Assembly: GCF_004331075.1 (NCBI RefSeq)
Contig: NZ_SJNX01000001.1
Location: 372,001 to 436,000, forward strand
Origin: Acinetobacter brisouioides
Lineage (GTDB): Bacteria > Pseudomonadota > Gammaproteobacteria > Pseudomonadales > Moraxellaceae
Direction: 5' to 3'
Length of the DNA stretch: 64,000 nt
This document shows positions 57,021 to 64,000 of the stretch, one piece after another (position 1 is the stretch's first letter; the number at the start of each line of letters is the position of its first letter). The notes beneath the pieces are model-generated. The model made no database searches. It was given only the letters and a program-made list of their open reading frames with translations, and was not told the origin of the DNA. The translations under genes and the position numbers were made by a program.

Positions 57021-59485
57021 CTTTGCTCGCGCAGGCTTTTTAACGGGCTAATCAGCGTCAAATAAATTAGGCGGTAACGCCCAACCAATGCACACAAGAT
57101 CGCCATACCGACAGGTAAACTCAGCCATAAACCAATGTGAAGTTGCAGACTTAACTGCAACTTAGAACTGGCAATGGCACTGATGACCTCGGCAAACAAA
57201 CAGGCAACCAGACCCGATAGTAGCCCCATCATGGCAAATTCACGCGTCAGCATATTTTTGATTTGTGCCTGAGAACTACCAAAAGCGCGCATTAGTGCAA
57301 CTTCTTTCTTGCGTTCATCCATAAGTAAATTCAGACACGCCAGCAACACCAAAATCCCAGAAACCGCCACCAAAATCGCCAGTAGCGTAACAATTTGCAC
57401 CATGACATTGAGCAAATGTTTGATTTGCTCCAGAATCATGCCGACATCAATAAAGACTGTCGTACTATGCTGCTGAATTAACTGTAATAACTTGGCTTTG
57501 TCTCGATCTGGCACATAAAAACTGGCAAGGTAGCTGCCTGCATTTTCATCCAAAGTTTTCGGTACAAAAATAAAGAAAAAATTCGGACTGAAACTTTGCC
57601 AGTCAACCTGACGTAAATTCACCACTTTGGCATGCAGTTCACCTTCGGGCAATGCAAAAGTTAAGCGATCACCGACCCGAATGCCCAAACTTTCTGCTGT
57701 CTTTTCTTCTACGGAAACTTCACCAGCTTTTTGCAATTGCACTGTGCCTTGCGTAATAACATTATCGGCAGGATAGCTTGCAGACTGCGTCAGATTAAGC
57801 TCACGGCGTAAACTGTTATTTTGTTCAATTTGCTGTGGGGTAAATGCCTGATCATTATGGGCAATCAAGCGACCACGCACATTGGGATACAATGGAGTAT
57901 TGCCCCAGCCATAGCGTTGCAGTTGTTGTTCAAAACTCGGCTTGTCCATGGGTGGCAAACCATAAATAAACTGGTTTGGCGTATTTGCGGGAAGCTGCTG
58001 CTGCCAACGCGATAACAAGTCTGTACGCAGTACCATCAACACCGAAATCAGACTTACCCCTAGTGCCAACGCTGTCATTTGCAACGCTGTTTGCGATGGC
58101 ACACGCACATACATCGCCCAGTTGCTCTGACTGCGTTTAATCGCACGCAAAACCAGCCATAACATGCCATACATCAACAACCCTACGCCACAAACACTGA
58201 GCAGTACGAGCAAGGTCAGTTGAATCGCATGTGTCAACAACACACTAAATAAAATAAGGCTGGTTAGACCTGTAAAAAATGTCCAGACATAAACTCGCCC
58301 AAAAGCCGGAACTTGGCGAATCACTCGAATTGGCGGTGTCCGCAAGAGCTGATAAATATTGGGGAAAATAAACCCAAGTAAGACGATGGCACTGGTCAGG
58401 AAACCAATCGGCAAAGGTTGTAAAATACTGCTGAGCACTTCAATTTTCATCTGAAGACTCGGCACAAATTGCAGCATCAATTGTAACAACCCGATCCCCA
58501 ATAATCCGCCTAAAATCCCCCCGATGCCTGAAGCAATCAGCATGACGATCAACAGCAAAATCATGATCGCACCGATAATCTGGCGCTGGCTTGCACCTAG
58601 GCAACGCAGTAATGCAATCTGATCCTGCGTTTGTTGCACATAACGGCGACTCGACAAGGCAATCGCCACGCCACACAGTAAAATCGTCAGCAAATTGGTG
58701 AGTTGTAGGAAAGTATCCAAATTTTCTAGCGGCTTGAGTAAACGGGTATTACCTTGTTTTGCCGTGCGTAATTGCAGATTATTATCGGCATTGGCAGGAT
58801 CACGCTGTGAGTCACTGGCATGCGGATTTTTTAAGTTAAACCAGTGCTGATAATCCTGTACTGCCTGAGGCTGACCTGCCAGCAACAAGCGGTATTCAAT
58901 CCGGCTGCCCGCCTGAATGGCATGCGTGCGTGCCACATCTTGCTGATTGATCATTACTGTTGGAGAGAAACCCGAAAAGCCTGTTTCCTGATTGCTATCT
59001 TGCTCAATCAATCCTGTAAATTTAAATTCAGCATCGGCAATAAACACCGCATCGCCCAGTTTGACGTGCAACAAGTCTTGGGCACGCTGACTCAACCAGA
59101 CCTCTCCCGCCTGAATTTGTCGCGTAGCAGGGCGAATTTTTAAATTGCCTCGCAACGGAAATGCTTGATCAATTGCCTTGACCGTGACCATCACAAACTG
59201 ATCTTGTGTATGTGCCATACTGCTAAAGACCGTCACCTGCGCTTGTTGCAACTGCTGTTGTCTTGCCTGCTGGGCATATTCGGCAGCAATCGGCTTGGTA
59301 TCCGTGATCGCCATATCCCCACCCAGCAATTGCGCTGCCTGCAATAAAATTGCTTGCTGAATTTGTCCGTTACTGAACTTCAAGGCAGTTGTGGCACAAA
59401 TCGCCAGACTGAGCGCTACAATCAACAGCCACACGCCCTGACTACGAAAACTCTGCTGCAATAAGGGTTTAATCAAATGATTCAT
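57017..59485 (-). CDS. ybbP: ABC transporter permease YbbP
   Basis: 822-aa FtsX-like double permease. Two units each of four helices: N-terminal helix, large periplasmic domain (about 50-260), helices near 265-400, then second half with helix near 480, periplasmic domain (about 500-690) and FtsX helices near 700-815 (MDERKKEVALMRAFGSSQAQI marks the coupling helix). Works with YbbA; the role is unproven, with a proposed link to lipid or acyl release. Three bases from ybbA. Confidence 0.88.
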   Translation of the reverse strand: MNHLIKPLLQQSFRSQGVWLLIVALSLAICATTALKFSNGQIQQAILLQAAQLLGGDMAITDTKPIAAEYAQQARQQQLQQAQVTVFSSMAHTQDQFVMVTVKAIDQAFPLRGNLKIRPATRQIQAGEVWLSQRAQDLLHVKLGDAVFIADAEFKFTGLIEQDSNQETGFSGFSPTVMINQQDVARTHAIQAGSRIEYRLLLAGQPQAVQDYQHWFNLKNPHASDSQRDPANADNNLQLRTAKQGNTRLLKPLENLDTFLQLTNLLTILLCGVAIALSSRRYVQQTQDQIALLRCLGASQRQIIGAIMILLLIVMLIASGIGGILGGLLGIGLLQLMLQFVPSLQMKIEVLSSILQPLPIGFLTSAIVLLGFIFPNIYQLLRTPPIRVIRQVPAFGRVYVWTFFTGLTSLILFSVLLTHAIQLTLLVLLSVCGVGLLMYGMLWLVLRAIKRSQSNWAMYVRVPSQTALQMTALALGVSLISVLMVLRTDLLSRWQQQLPANTPNQFIYGLPPMDKPSFEQQLQRYGWGNTPLYPNVRGRLIAHNDQAFTPQQIEQNNSLRRELNLTQSASYPADNVITQGTVQLQKAGEVSVEEKTAESLGIRVGDRLTFALPEGELHAKVVNLRQVDWQSFSPNFFFIFVPKTLDENAGSYLASFYVPDRDKAKLLQLIQQHSTTVFIDVGMILEQIKHLLNVMVQIVTLLAILVAVSGILVLLACLNLLMDERKKEVALMRAFGSSQAQIKNMLTREFAMMGLLSGLVACLFAEVISAIASSKLQLSLQLHIGLWLSLPVGMAILCALVGRYRLIYLTLISPLKSLREQS

Positions 59486-59487
59486 CG

Positions 59488-60177
59488 TTACCCCTGTTGT
59501 TCACAAAGCTGCCCATCGTGCAAAATAAAATGCCGCTGACATTGCGATGCCAAATTCATGTCATGCGTCACCAATACCAGCGTGACCCCCATGTCCTGAT
59601 TGAGGCGAAATAACAGCTGCTCTACTTCTTGTGCTGTTTGTTCATCTAAGTTTCCAGTCGGTTCATCGGCAAAGATAATTTTCGGTTCTGCCACCAGTGC
59701 CCGTGCAATTGCAACTCGCTGCTGCTCCCCACCCGACAGCACTTGCGGCGTTTGATCAATCTGACGTTGCAAACCCACCTGTTGCAGCAGTTTTTTAGCT
59801 TTAGCAACCGCACTGGCATAATGAAAATTGGGTTGTAACCGTAAGGGTAACAGCACATTTTCCAGTGCTGACAAATGGCTTAGTAACTGAAAAGACTGAA
59901 AAACAAATCCTGTATATTGCAAACGCAATTTTGCCCGCTGTTCTTCATTTAGCTCATGTACAGGTTGCTCACATAACCAAAGTTGCCCCGAACTGGCTTG
60001 ATCCAGCGTTGCCAACAAACCCAATAAAGTTGATTTGCCTGAACCCGAACGCCCCGTAATCGCGACCTGCTCTCCTGCAAAAATTTCAAGCTGAATATCT
60101 TGTAAGATTTGCAGGGTTTTGTTTTGAAATTGAATTTGCTGGCTTAAATGCTGGGCGCGAAGAATCGGTTGTGGCAT
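59488..60177 (-). CDS. ybbA: ABC transporter ATPase YbbA
   Basis: 229 aa from ATG 60177 ([13 protein letters not shown]); longer frames from 60189 or 60210 are less similar to E. coli YbbA. Walker [12 protein letters not shown] near residue 40, Q-loop FVFQSFQLL, signature [14 protein letters not shown] near 140, Walker [18 protein letters not shown]. MacB/LolD-like ATPase for the FtsX-type permease YbbP. Divergent from tesA with 39 bases between starts, as in E. coli. Confidence 0.9.
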   Translation of the reverse strand: MPQPILRAQHLSQQIQFQNKTLQILQDIQLEIFAGEQVAITGRSGSGKSTLLGLLATLDQASSGQLWLCEQPVHELNEEQRAKLRLQYTGFVFQSFQLLSHLSALENVLLPLRLQPNFHYASAVAKAKKLLQQVGLQRQIDQTPQVLSGGEQQRVAIARALVAEPKIIFADEPTGNLDEQTAQEVEQLLFRLNQDMGVTLVLVTHDMNLASQCQRHFILHDGQLCEQQG

Positions 60178-60215
60178 GATGCGAAACATCCATAAAAAAT
60201 CATAGGACAAGCCAA

Positions 60216-60848
60216 ATGCAAAACCATAAACACGCGGTCTATGTTTCTATGCTTGCATTCATTGGCATGGGCATATTGGGTATACATACAGCAACAGCAA
60301 AAACTGTGATGGTCTATGGTGATAGTATTAGTGCTGGTTATGGTTTGAATCCCGAACAGGGCTGGGTTCATTTATTACAAAAACGTCTTGAACAACAGTA
60401 TCCGAAAAAACACAACGTGGTCAATGCCAGTGTCAGTGGTGAAACCACTTCAGGCGGGTTGGCACGTTTTCCTTTAGCCTTAAAAACTCATCATCCCGAT
60501 GTTGTGGTTTTGGAGCTGGGTGGCAATGATGGTTTACGTGGACAACCGCCACAAATGTTGCAGCAGAATTTGGCAAAAATGATTCAACTGAGCCAGCAAA
60601 CTCATGCCGAAGTGATTGTGCTGGGTATGAAGATTCCACCCAACTATGGCACAGCATACAGTAAAGCCTTTGAACAAAGTTATCGTACGGTGAGTCAACA
60701 ATACAAAGTTCAACTATTGCCATTTTTCATGCAAGGCATTGCAGGCAATAATCAACTCATGCAAAAAGATCTGGTTCACCCTAATGCTAAAGCACAGGGT
60801 ATATTGCTGAACAATGTCTATCCACTGATTCAATCTGCTCTTAAATAA
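60216..60848 (+). CDS. tesA: acyl-CoA thioesterase I / lysophospholipase TesA
   Basis: Periplasmic SGNH hydrolase active on acyl-CoA, lysophospholipid and some peptide esters. 210 aa with a signal peptide ending IHTATA near residue 27. SGNH blocks: GDSISAGYG (catalytic Ser), SVSGETTSGG (Gly), GGNDGLRG (Asn), and DLVHPNAKAQGILL with the catalytic Asp and His. Divergent from ybbAP, the conserved enteric arrangement. Confidence 0.94.
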   Translation: MQNHKHAVYVSMLAFIGMGILGIHTATAKTVMVYGDSISAGYGLNPEQGWVHLLQKRLEQQYPKKHNVVNASVSGETTSGGLARFPLALKTHHPDVVVLELGGNDGLRGQPPQMLQQNLAKMIQLSQQTHAEVIVLGMKIPPNYGTAYSKAFEQSYRTVSQQYKVQLLPFFMQGIAGNNQLMQKDLVHPNAKAQGILLNNVYPLIQSALK

Positions 60849-61231
60849 AAAATACAGATTGCCATGAATGTTCCATAGATTTTCTCTCATACATTCATTT
60901 GATTTCTGTTGCACTTCATTGAAATAAATTTCAATGTTACTCAGAGAGAACCGCGGCGAGTAAAAATGATGAACGAAGCCGTTGGTTTAAATAACGGAAT
61001 CATTTTGGCTCAATCAAACAATCTAAAACATGCTACATAGTCTTGGAAATGCCGAGTTCTGAAACAGCGTAATTTGTCGAGCTATCGCAATATAAAACAA
61101 CAATCCAGTTTGCCATCACATAGATGGTTTAAAATGCGATCACTCAATTTTAAATATCGTGGTGCAACAGTATTTTCATAAAATATTTCATAAGGTTTTT
61201 CGTGTGATACTGAATTCAATGATCCGCGATA
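60849..61231. other. intergenic region after tesA with coding-like remnants
   Basis: About 380 bases without a gene. Plus-strand frame 61068-61181 is open without a start and reads protein-like text (RNLSSYRNIKQQSSLPSHRW, then FKMRSLNFKYRGATVFS) to a stop; the parent is not recognised. No terminator hairpin is clear after tesA. Confidence 0.4.
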
Positions 61232-62143
61232 TTAACTATGATCTTCATAAGCAACTTTAGAAGGCTTCTTTTTCCGACTCCACTTCATTTCACTTAAAAT
61301 CACTCCAAAAACCACACACAATCCACCCAGTAATGCCATTGCCCCCAGACGCTCACCTGCCAAGCGCCCAAAAACACCCGCCCAAACAGGTTCACCTGCA
61401 TAAATAATCGCAGCTTGTGAAGGGTCAACAGAACGTTGTGCCCAGTTCATGGTTAACTGAATCAGTGCACTCGCAAACCCTAATCCAGTGACCGTGAAGA
61501 ATAAAGTCCAGCTAAAATGTGGAATGCTCATTTCCCCAACCATTGGCATACTGACAAATGCACAAAGTGAAGCAATCAATAACTGAATAACCGTGACGCA
61601 TTGCGTATTGACCCGTCCTGCAAAGTAACCGATCAGAATGATTTCCATGGCAATCGCAATCGCACCAAATAAAGTAATCATTTGCCCCGCATTCAGCTGA
61701 ATGTGTGAAAAATTATTATTCCCAGTCAATAAAATTAAGCCAATAAATGCAAAAGCTGCTGCACACCACATCATCGGTTTGGGTACTTTTTTAAAGATCA
61801 ACAACTGTAAAATGGGTACCATCGGGACATAAAGCGCGGTTAAAAAGGCAGACTCACTACTCGAAATCGTTTGTAGACCAATGGTTTGCGCACCATAGCC
61901 AATCGCAATCATGATCCCAATGCATACTCCTGCGATAACATCATAGCGCGATATGCTAGCCAACACTTTCCAAGACAATACAGTCATAATGCCCGCCGCT
62001 GCTGCAAAACGGCAACCCACAAAAAACATCGGCGAACTGGCACTCAATGTATGCTGGACGATGAGAAATGTACTGCCCCAAATCAAGGTGATCAAGATTA
62101 AGGAAAGCTGCGGCGCATAAGTATGCAAAAAAGTTTTAGGCAT
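61232..62143 (-). CDS. EamA/DMT-family exporter
   Basis: 303 aa from ATG 62143 (MPKTFLHTYAPQLSLILITL); the frame reaching 62215 would run across the operators. Ten hydrophobic helices in two EamA repeats (PQLSLILITLIWGSTFLIVQH; second repeat from about residue 155). Drug/metabolite transporter superfamily, probably exporting an amino acid or metabolite. Divergent from the XRE-cupin regulator across two palindromes, so it is very probably under its control. Confidence 0.85.
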   Translation of the reverse strand: MPKTFLHTYAPQLSLILITLIWGSTFLIVQHTLSASSPMFFVGCRFAAAAGIMTVLSWKVLASISRYDVIAGVCIGIMIAIGYGAQTIGLQTISSSESAFLTALYVPMVPILQLLIFKKVPKPMMWCAAAFAFIGLILLTGNNNFSHIQLNAGQMITLFGAIAIAMEIILIGYFAGRVNTQCVTVIQLLIASLCAFVSMPMVGEMSIPHFSWTLFFTVTGLGFASALIQLTMNWAQRSVDPSQAAIIYAGEPVWAGVFGRLAGERLGAMALLGGLCVVFGVILSEMKWSRKKKPSKVAYEDHS

Positions 62144-62158
62144 GATTTTGAGCGAATT

Positions 62159-62222
62159 GTGCAATATACTGCACATCATATAATCATTAAGTTTTGTGCG
62201 CAATATATTGCACAAATATGCT
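62159..62222. promoter_or_regulatory. divergent promoters with paired palindromic operators
   Basis: Operator 1, GTGCAATATACTGCAC, is at 62159-62174; operator 2, TGCGCAATATATTGCACA, at 62197-62214, has a perfect 10-bp core CAATATATTG. Their centres are 39 bases apart. On the minus strand, TTGCGC (62203-62198) and TATGAT (62180-62175), spacer 17, form the exporter promoter, so operator 2 covers its -35 and operator 1 follows its -10. On plus, TTGTGC (62194-62199) and TATGCT (62217-62222), spacer 17, place operator 2 in the regulator promoter. Autoregulation and exporter repression fit. Confidence 0.75.
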
Positions 62223-62264
62223 AATCTTCCCCACGATTAATTCGCAGCTTTATGGTGTTCATGC

Positions 62265-62813
62265 ATGAGTCAACAGGGAATTTTAGAATATGTCAGTGAC
62301 AACCTGAAACGCTTACGCGAACAACACCAACTTAGCCAGCAACAATTGGCAGATCAGTCTGGGGTCAGTCGGCGTACAATTGCAGGCTTGGAATCAGGCG
62401 AAATGAATATCAGCCTGACCAAGCTGGCTGCGATTGCCAGTGTTTTACAGGTTTCTTTTGCCGAGTTAGTCAGCTCACCTACTGCAAAAAACCCACATAT
62501 TCATCGTGTTAAAACCTGGCAAAGTGTAAATGGCAATAGCTTTGCCGAACTACACTGTTCTGCCCCTGCCCAGCAACAGGTTGAATTATGGACATGGTTA
62601 CTTGCCAGTGGTGATGTTTATCAGGCAGAAGCTGATCCCGAAGGCTGGAGCGAACTGCTGTATATTGTGCAAGGTTCATTGACCCTGACGCTAGATGGTG
62701 TGCAACATCAGCTCAGTGCGGGTTCATCTTTTGTCTATGCCAGCTCAGTTCCCTACAGCTATGCCAATCTAGGAACTGAACCGTTACTATTTACCCGTAC
62801 AGTTGCTTATTAA
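62265..62813 (+). CDS. XRE-family regulator with C-terminal cupin domain
   Basis: 182 aa. Helix-turn-helix at about residues 10-65 (LKRLREQHQLSQQQLADQSG, VSRRTIAGLESGEMNISLTK), then a cupin (about 105-180; WSELLYIVQGSLTLTLDGVQ, then SAGSSFVYASSVPYSYANLG) that should bind a small ligand or metal. Such XRE-cupin repressors typically govern nearby transporters or catabolic genes by sensing their substrate. Divergent from the EamA exporter; abuts the convergent sotB stop with no gap. Confidence 0.9.
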   Translation: MSQQGILEYVSDNLKRLREQHQLSQQQLADQSGVSRRTIAGLESGEMNISLTKLAAIASVLQVSFAELVSSPTAKNPHIHRVKTWQSVNGNSFAELHCSAPAQQQVELWTWLLASGDVYQAEADPEGWSELLYIVQGSLTLTLDGVQHQLSAGSSFVYASSVPYSYANLGTEPLLFTRTVAY

Positions 62814-64000
62814 TTAATGTAGTGCTTTTTTTGGCATAAAATCAGGTCGTTTGATCATTAGGAAACAGATCACACAACCGATTAAACCCAAAACACCACC
62901 AACCATTCCAATCAACTGTAAGCCATAATGCAAACTGACAATGCTGCCAAGCAACGCGCCGCCGCCAATTCCGACATTATATAGCCCCGAAAATAATGAC
63001 ATGGCAACATCTGTGGCATCAGGAGCTAATTGCAAAACTTTGGACTGCAATGCCAGACCAAAACTCATAATTGCCAACCCCCAAAATACGGTGAGTGTCA
63101 TTAAACCCATCACATGAGTTGCCAATGGCAACAACAGCAACATTGAGATACTGATTCCCAGACTAGATGCAATCACAAAAGTTTTTGGTAATTTACGGCT
63201 AAATCGGCTAAACAAAACTGACGCCAAAATTCCTGAACCGCCATAAATCAACAACAGTGATGTGGTTTGTGCCGATTGAAAATGTGCAATATGCAAGGTA
63301 AAGGGTTCAATATAACTATAGCCCGTAAATTGCGCAGTAATTACCACAATCGTTGCCAAATACAATAAGAGCAATGCAGGGCGTTTGAGCAAGACAGGTA
63401 AACTACTCAATGAACCCGAGTTTTGACTTGGTAATTTTGGTAGCGTTGTCCAAAGAATAAGCATGGTCAACAGCGCCAAGCCTGCAATCAGTGCAAAGGT
63501 ATTACGCCAGCCAAACAGCTCGCCAACAACACGCCCAAACGGAATTCCCAGCACCAGTGCCAGTACCGTTCCTGTAGAGAGTAATCCAAGTGCCTGCACC
63601 CCTTTTCCTGCGGGGGCAACACGCACAGCTAATGATGCGGTAATTGACCAGAAAATAGCATGTGCAAAAGCAATCCCTATACGGCTGATCAAGAGAATCA
63701 TAAAATTACTGGCAATACTCGACAGCAAATGGCTCATCATAAACAATAAAAAGATCGACAATAATAATGCCTTGCGTTCCATATTGCGGGTCATCAGCAT
63801 CATCGGTAATGAAGTCAGTGCCACCACCCATGCATAAATCGTCAGCATAATGCCGACTTCTATAGCCCGCATATGAAAACTTTGTGCAATATCACTGAGC
63901 AATGCAACAGGTACAAATTCCGTGGTATTAAAAATAAAAGCGGCTAAAGCGAGTGCAATCACACTAATCCAGCTTCCTTGCTGCGCTGGTTGAGTAGATA
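62814..64000 (-). CDS. sotB: sugar efflux MFS transporter SotB, 5' end beyond window
   Basis: Major-facilitator exporter of arabinose/IPTG-like sugars. The frame passes the GTG at 63962 and stays open to the edge ([20 protein letters not shown]), so only a few N-terminal residues are missing. Very close to E. coli Sot[71 protein letters not shown] text. Twelve helices. The stop meets the XRE-cupin stop directly. Confidence 0.92.
   Translation of the reverse strand, partial: STQPAQQGSWISVIALALAAFIFNTTEFVPVALLSDIAQSFHMRAIEVGIMLTIYAWVVALTSLPMMLMTRNMERKALLLSIFLLFMMSHLLSSIASNFMILLISRIGIAFAHAIFWSITASLAVRVAPAGKGVQALGLLSTGTVLALVLGIPFGRVVGELFGWRNTFALIAGLALLTMLILWTTLPKLPSQNSGSLSSLPVLLKRPALLLLYLATIVVITAQFTGYSYIEPFTLHIAHFQSAQTTSLLLIYGGSGILASVLFSRFSRKLPKTFVIASSLGISISMLLLLPLATHVMGLMTLTVFWGLAIMSFGLALQSKVLQLAPDATDVAMSLFSGLYNVGIGGGALLGSIVSLHYGLQLIGMVGGVLGLIGCVICFLMIKRPDFMPKKALH

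Noticed and set aside
62143..62215. Extended N-terminus of the EamA exporter
   Set aside because: It would translate both palindromic operators and the predicted promoter; ATG 62143 begins the first membrane helix region.

Overview
The window looks like a stretch of core chromosome from an Acinetobacter-type gammaproteobacterium (Moraxellaceae). The DNA is AT-rich. It carries a DcaP-like porin, an RNase HI-DnaQ fusion gene, a SutA-like small acidic protein, and several gene orders shared with Pseudomonas and enterics: zapA next to 6S RNA, pepP-ubiH-ubiI, ybbP-ybbA facing tesA, and yejABEF. No species is claimed.

Layout. 1-2 kb: 3' part of epmA, overlapped by pdxB. 2.4-4.9 kb: an exported metallo-beta-lactamase-fold protein, tRNA-Ser(TGA), and a LysR regulator broken by one in-frame TAG. 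5-7.2 kb: a Rieske oxygenase and its reductase. 7.3-12 kb: argG, a membrane diguanylate cyclase, pyrC and rnt. 12-15.8 kb: three identical tRNA-Glu(TTC) genes, the first separated from the other two by decayed DNA, an MmuP-like permease and an alpha/beta hydrolase. 15.9-25.6 kb: a DUF2726 protein, the yejABEF peptide importer, and a very long lytic transglycosylase with about ten LysM-type repeats. 25.8-34.3 kb: the rnhA-dnaQ fusion, an unknown 548-aa helical protein, nudC, an esterase, a BON lipoprotein, yraN, rsmI, a DUF4010 membrane protein and the SutA-like protein. 34.4-40 kb: the ubiI-like/ubiH/pepP/ygfB-like operon, divergent from a coiled-coil gene with zapA, followed by 6S RNA. 40.5-45 kb: an exported M20 peptidase, decayed DNA, the DcaP-like porin, and a frameshifted acyltransferase. 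45-50.4 kb: patatin lipoprotein, NfeD plus an SPFH protein, ispA, yjdM and an AroP-type permease. 50.4-53 kb: tRNA-Arg(CCT), an N-terminal integrase stub, arsO and arsH, which I read as the remnant of an arsenic island. 53-64 kb: ppk1, mtgA, a rhomboid protease, ybbP-ybbA/tesA, an EamA exporter divergent from an XRE-cupin regulator across two matched palindromes, and sotB running off the right edge.

Most of the window is housekeeping: cofactor, arginine, pyrimidine, ubiquinone and isoprenoid synthesis, envelope work, and replication or RNA processing. The accessory material is small and partly eroded. The items most worth a second look are the tRNA-Arg/arsenic remnant, the unknown 548-aa protein, the coiled-coil partner of zapA, the expanded LysM transglycosylase, the regulator/exporter operator pair, and the two genes broken by single-base changes.
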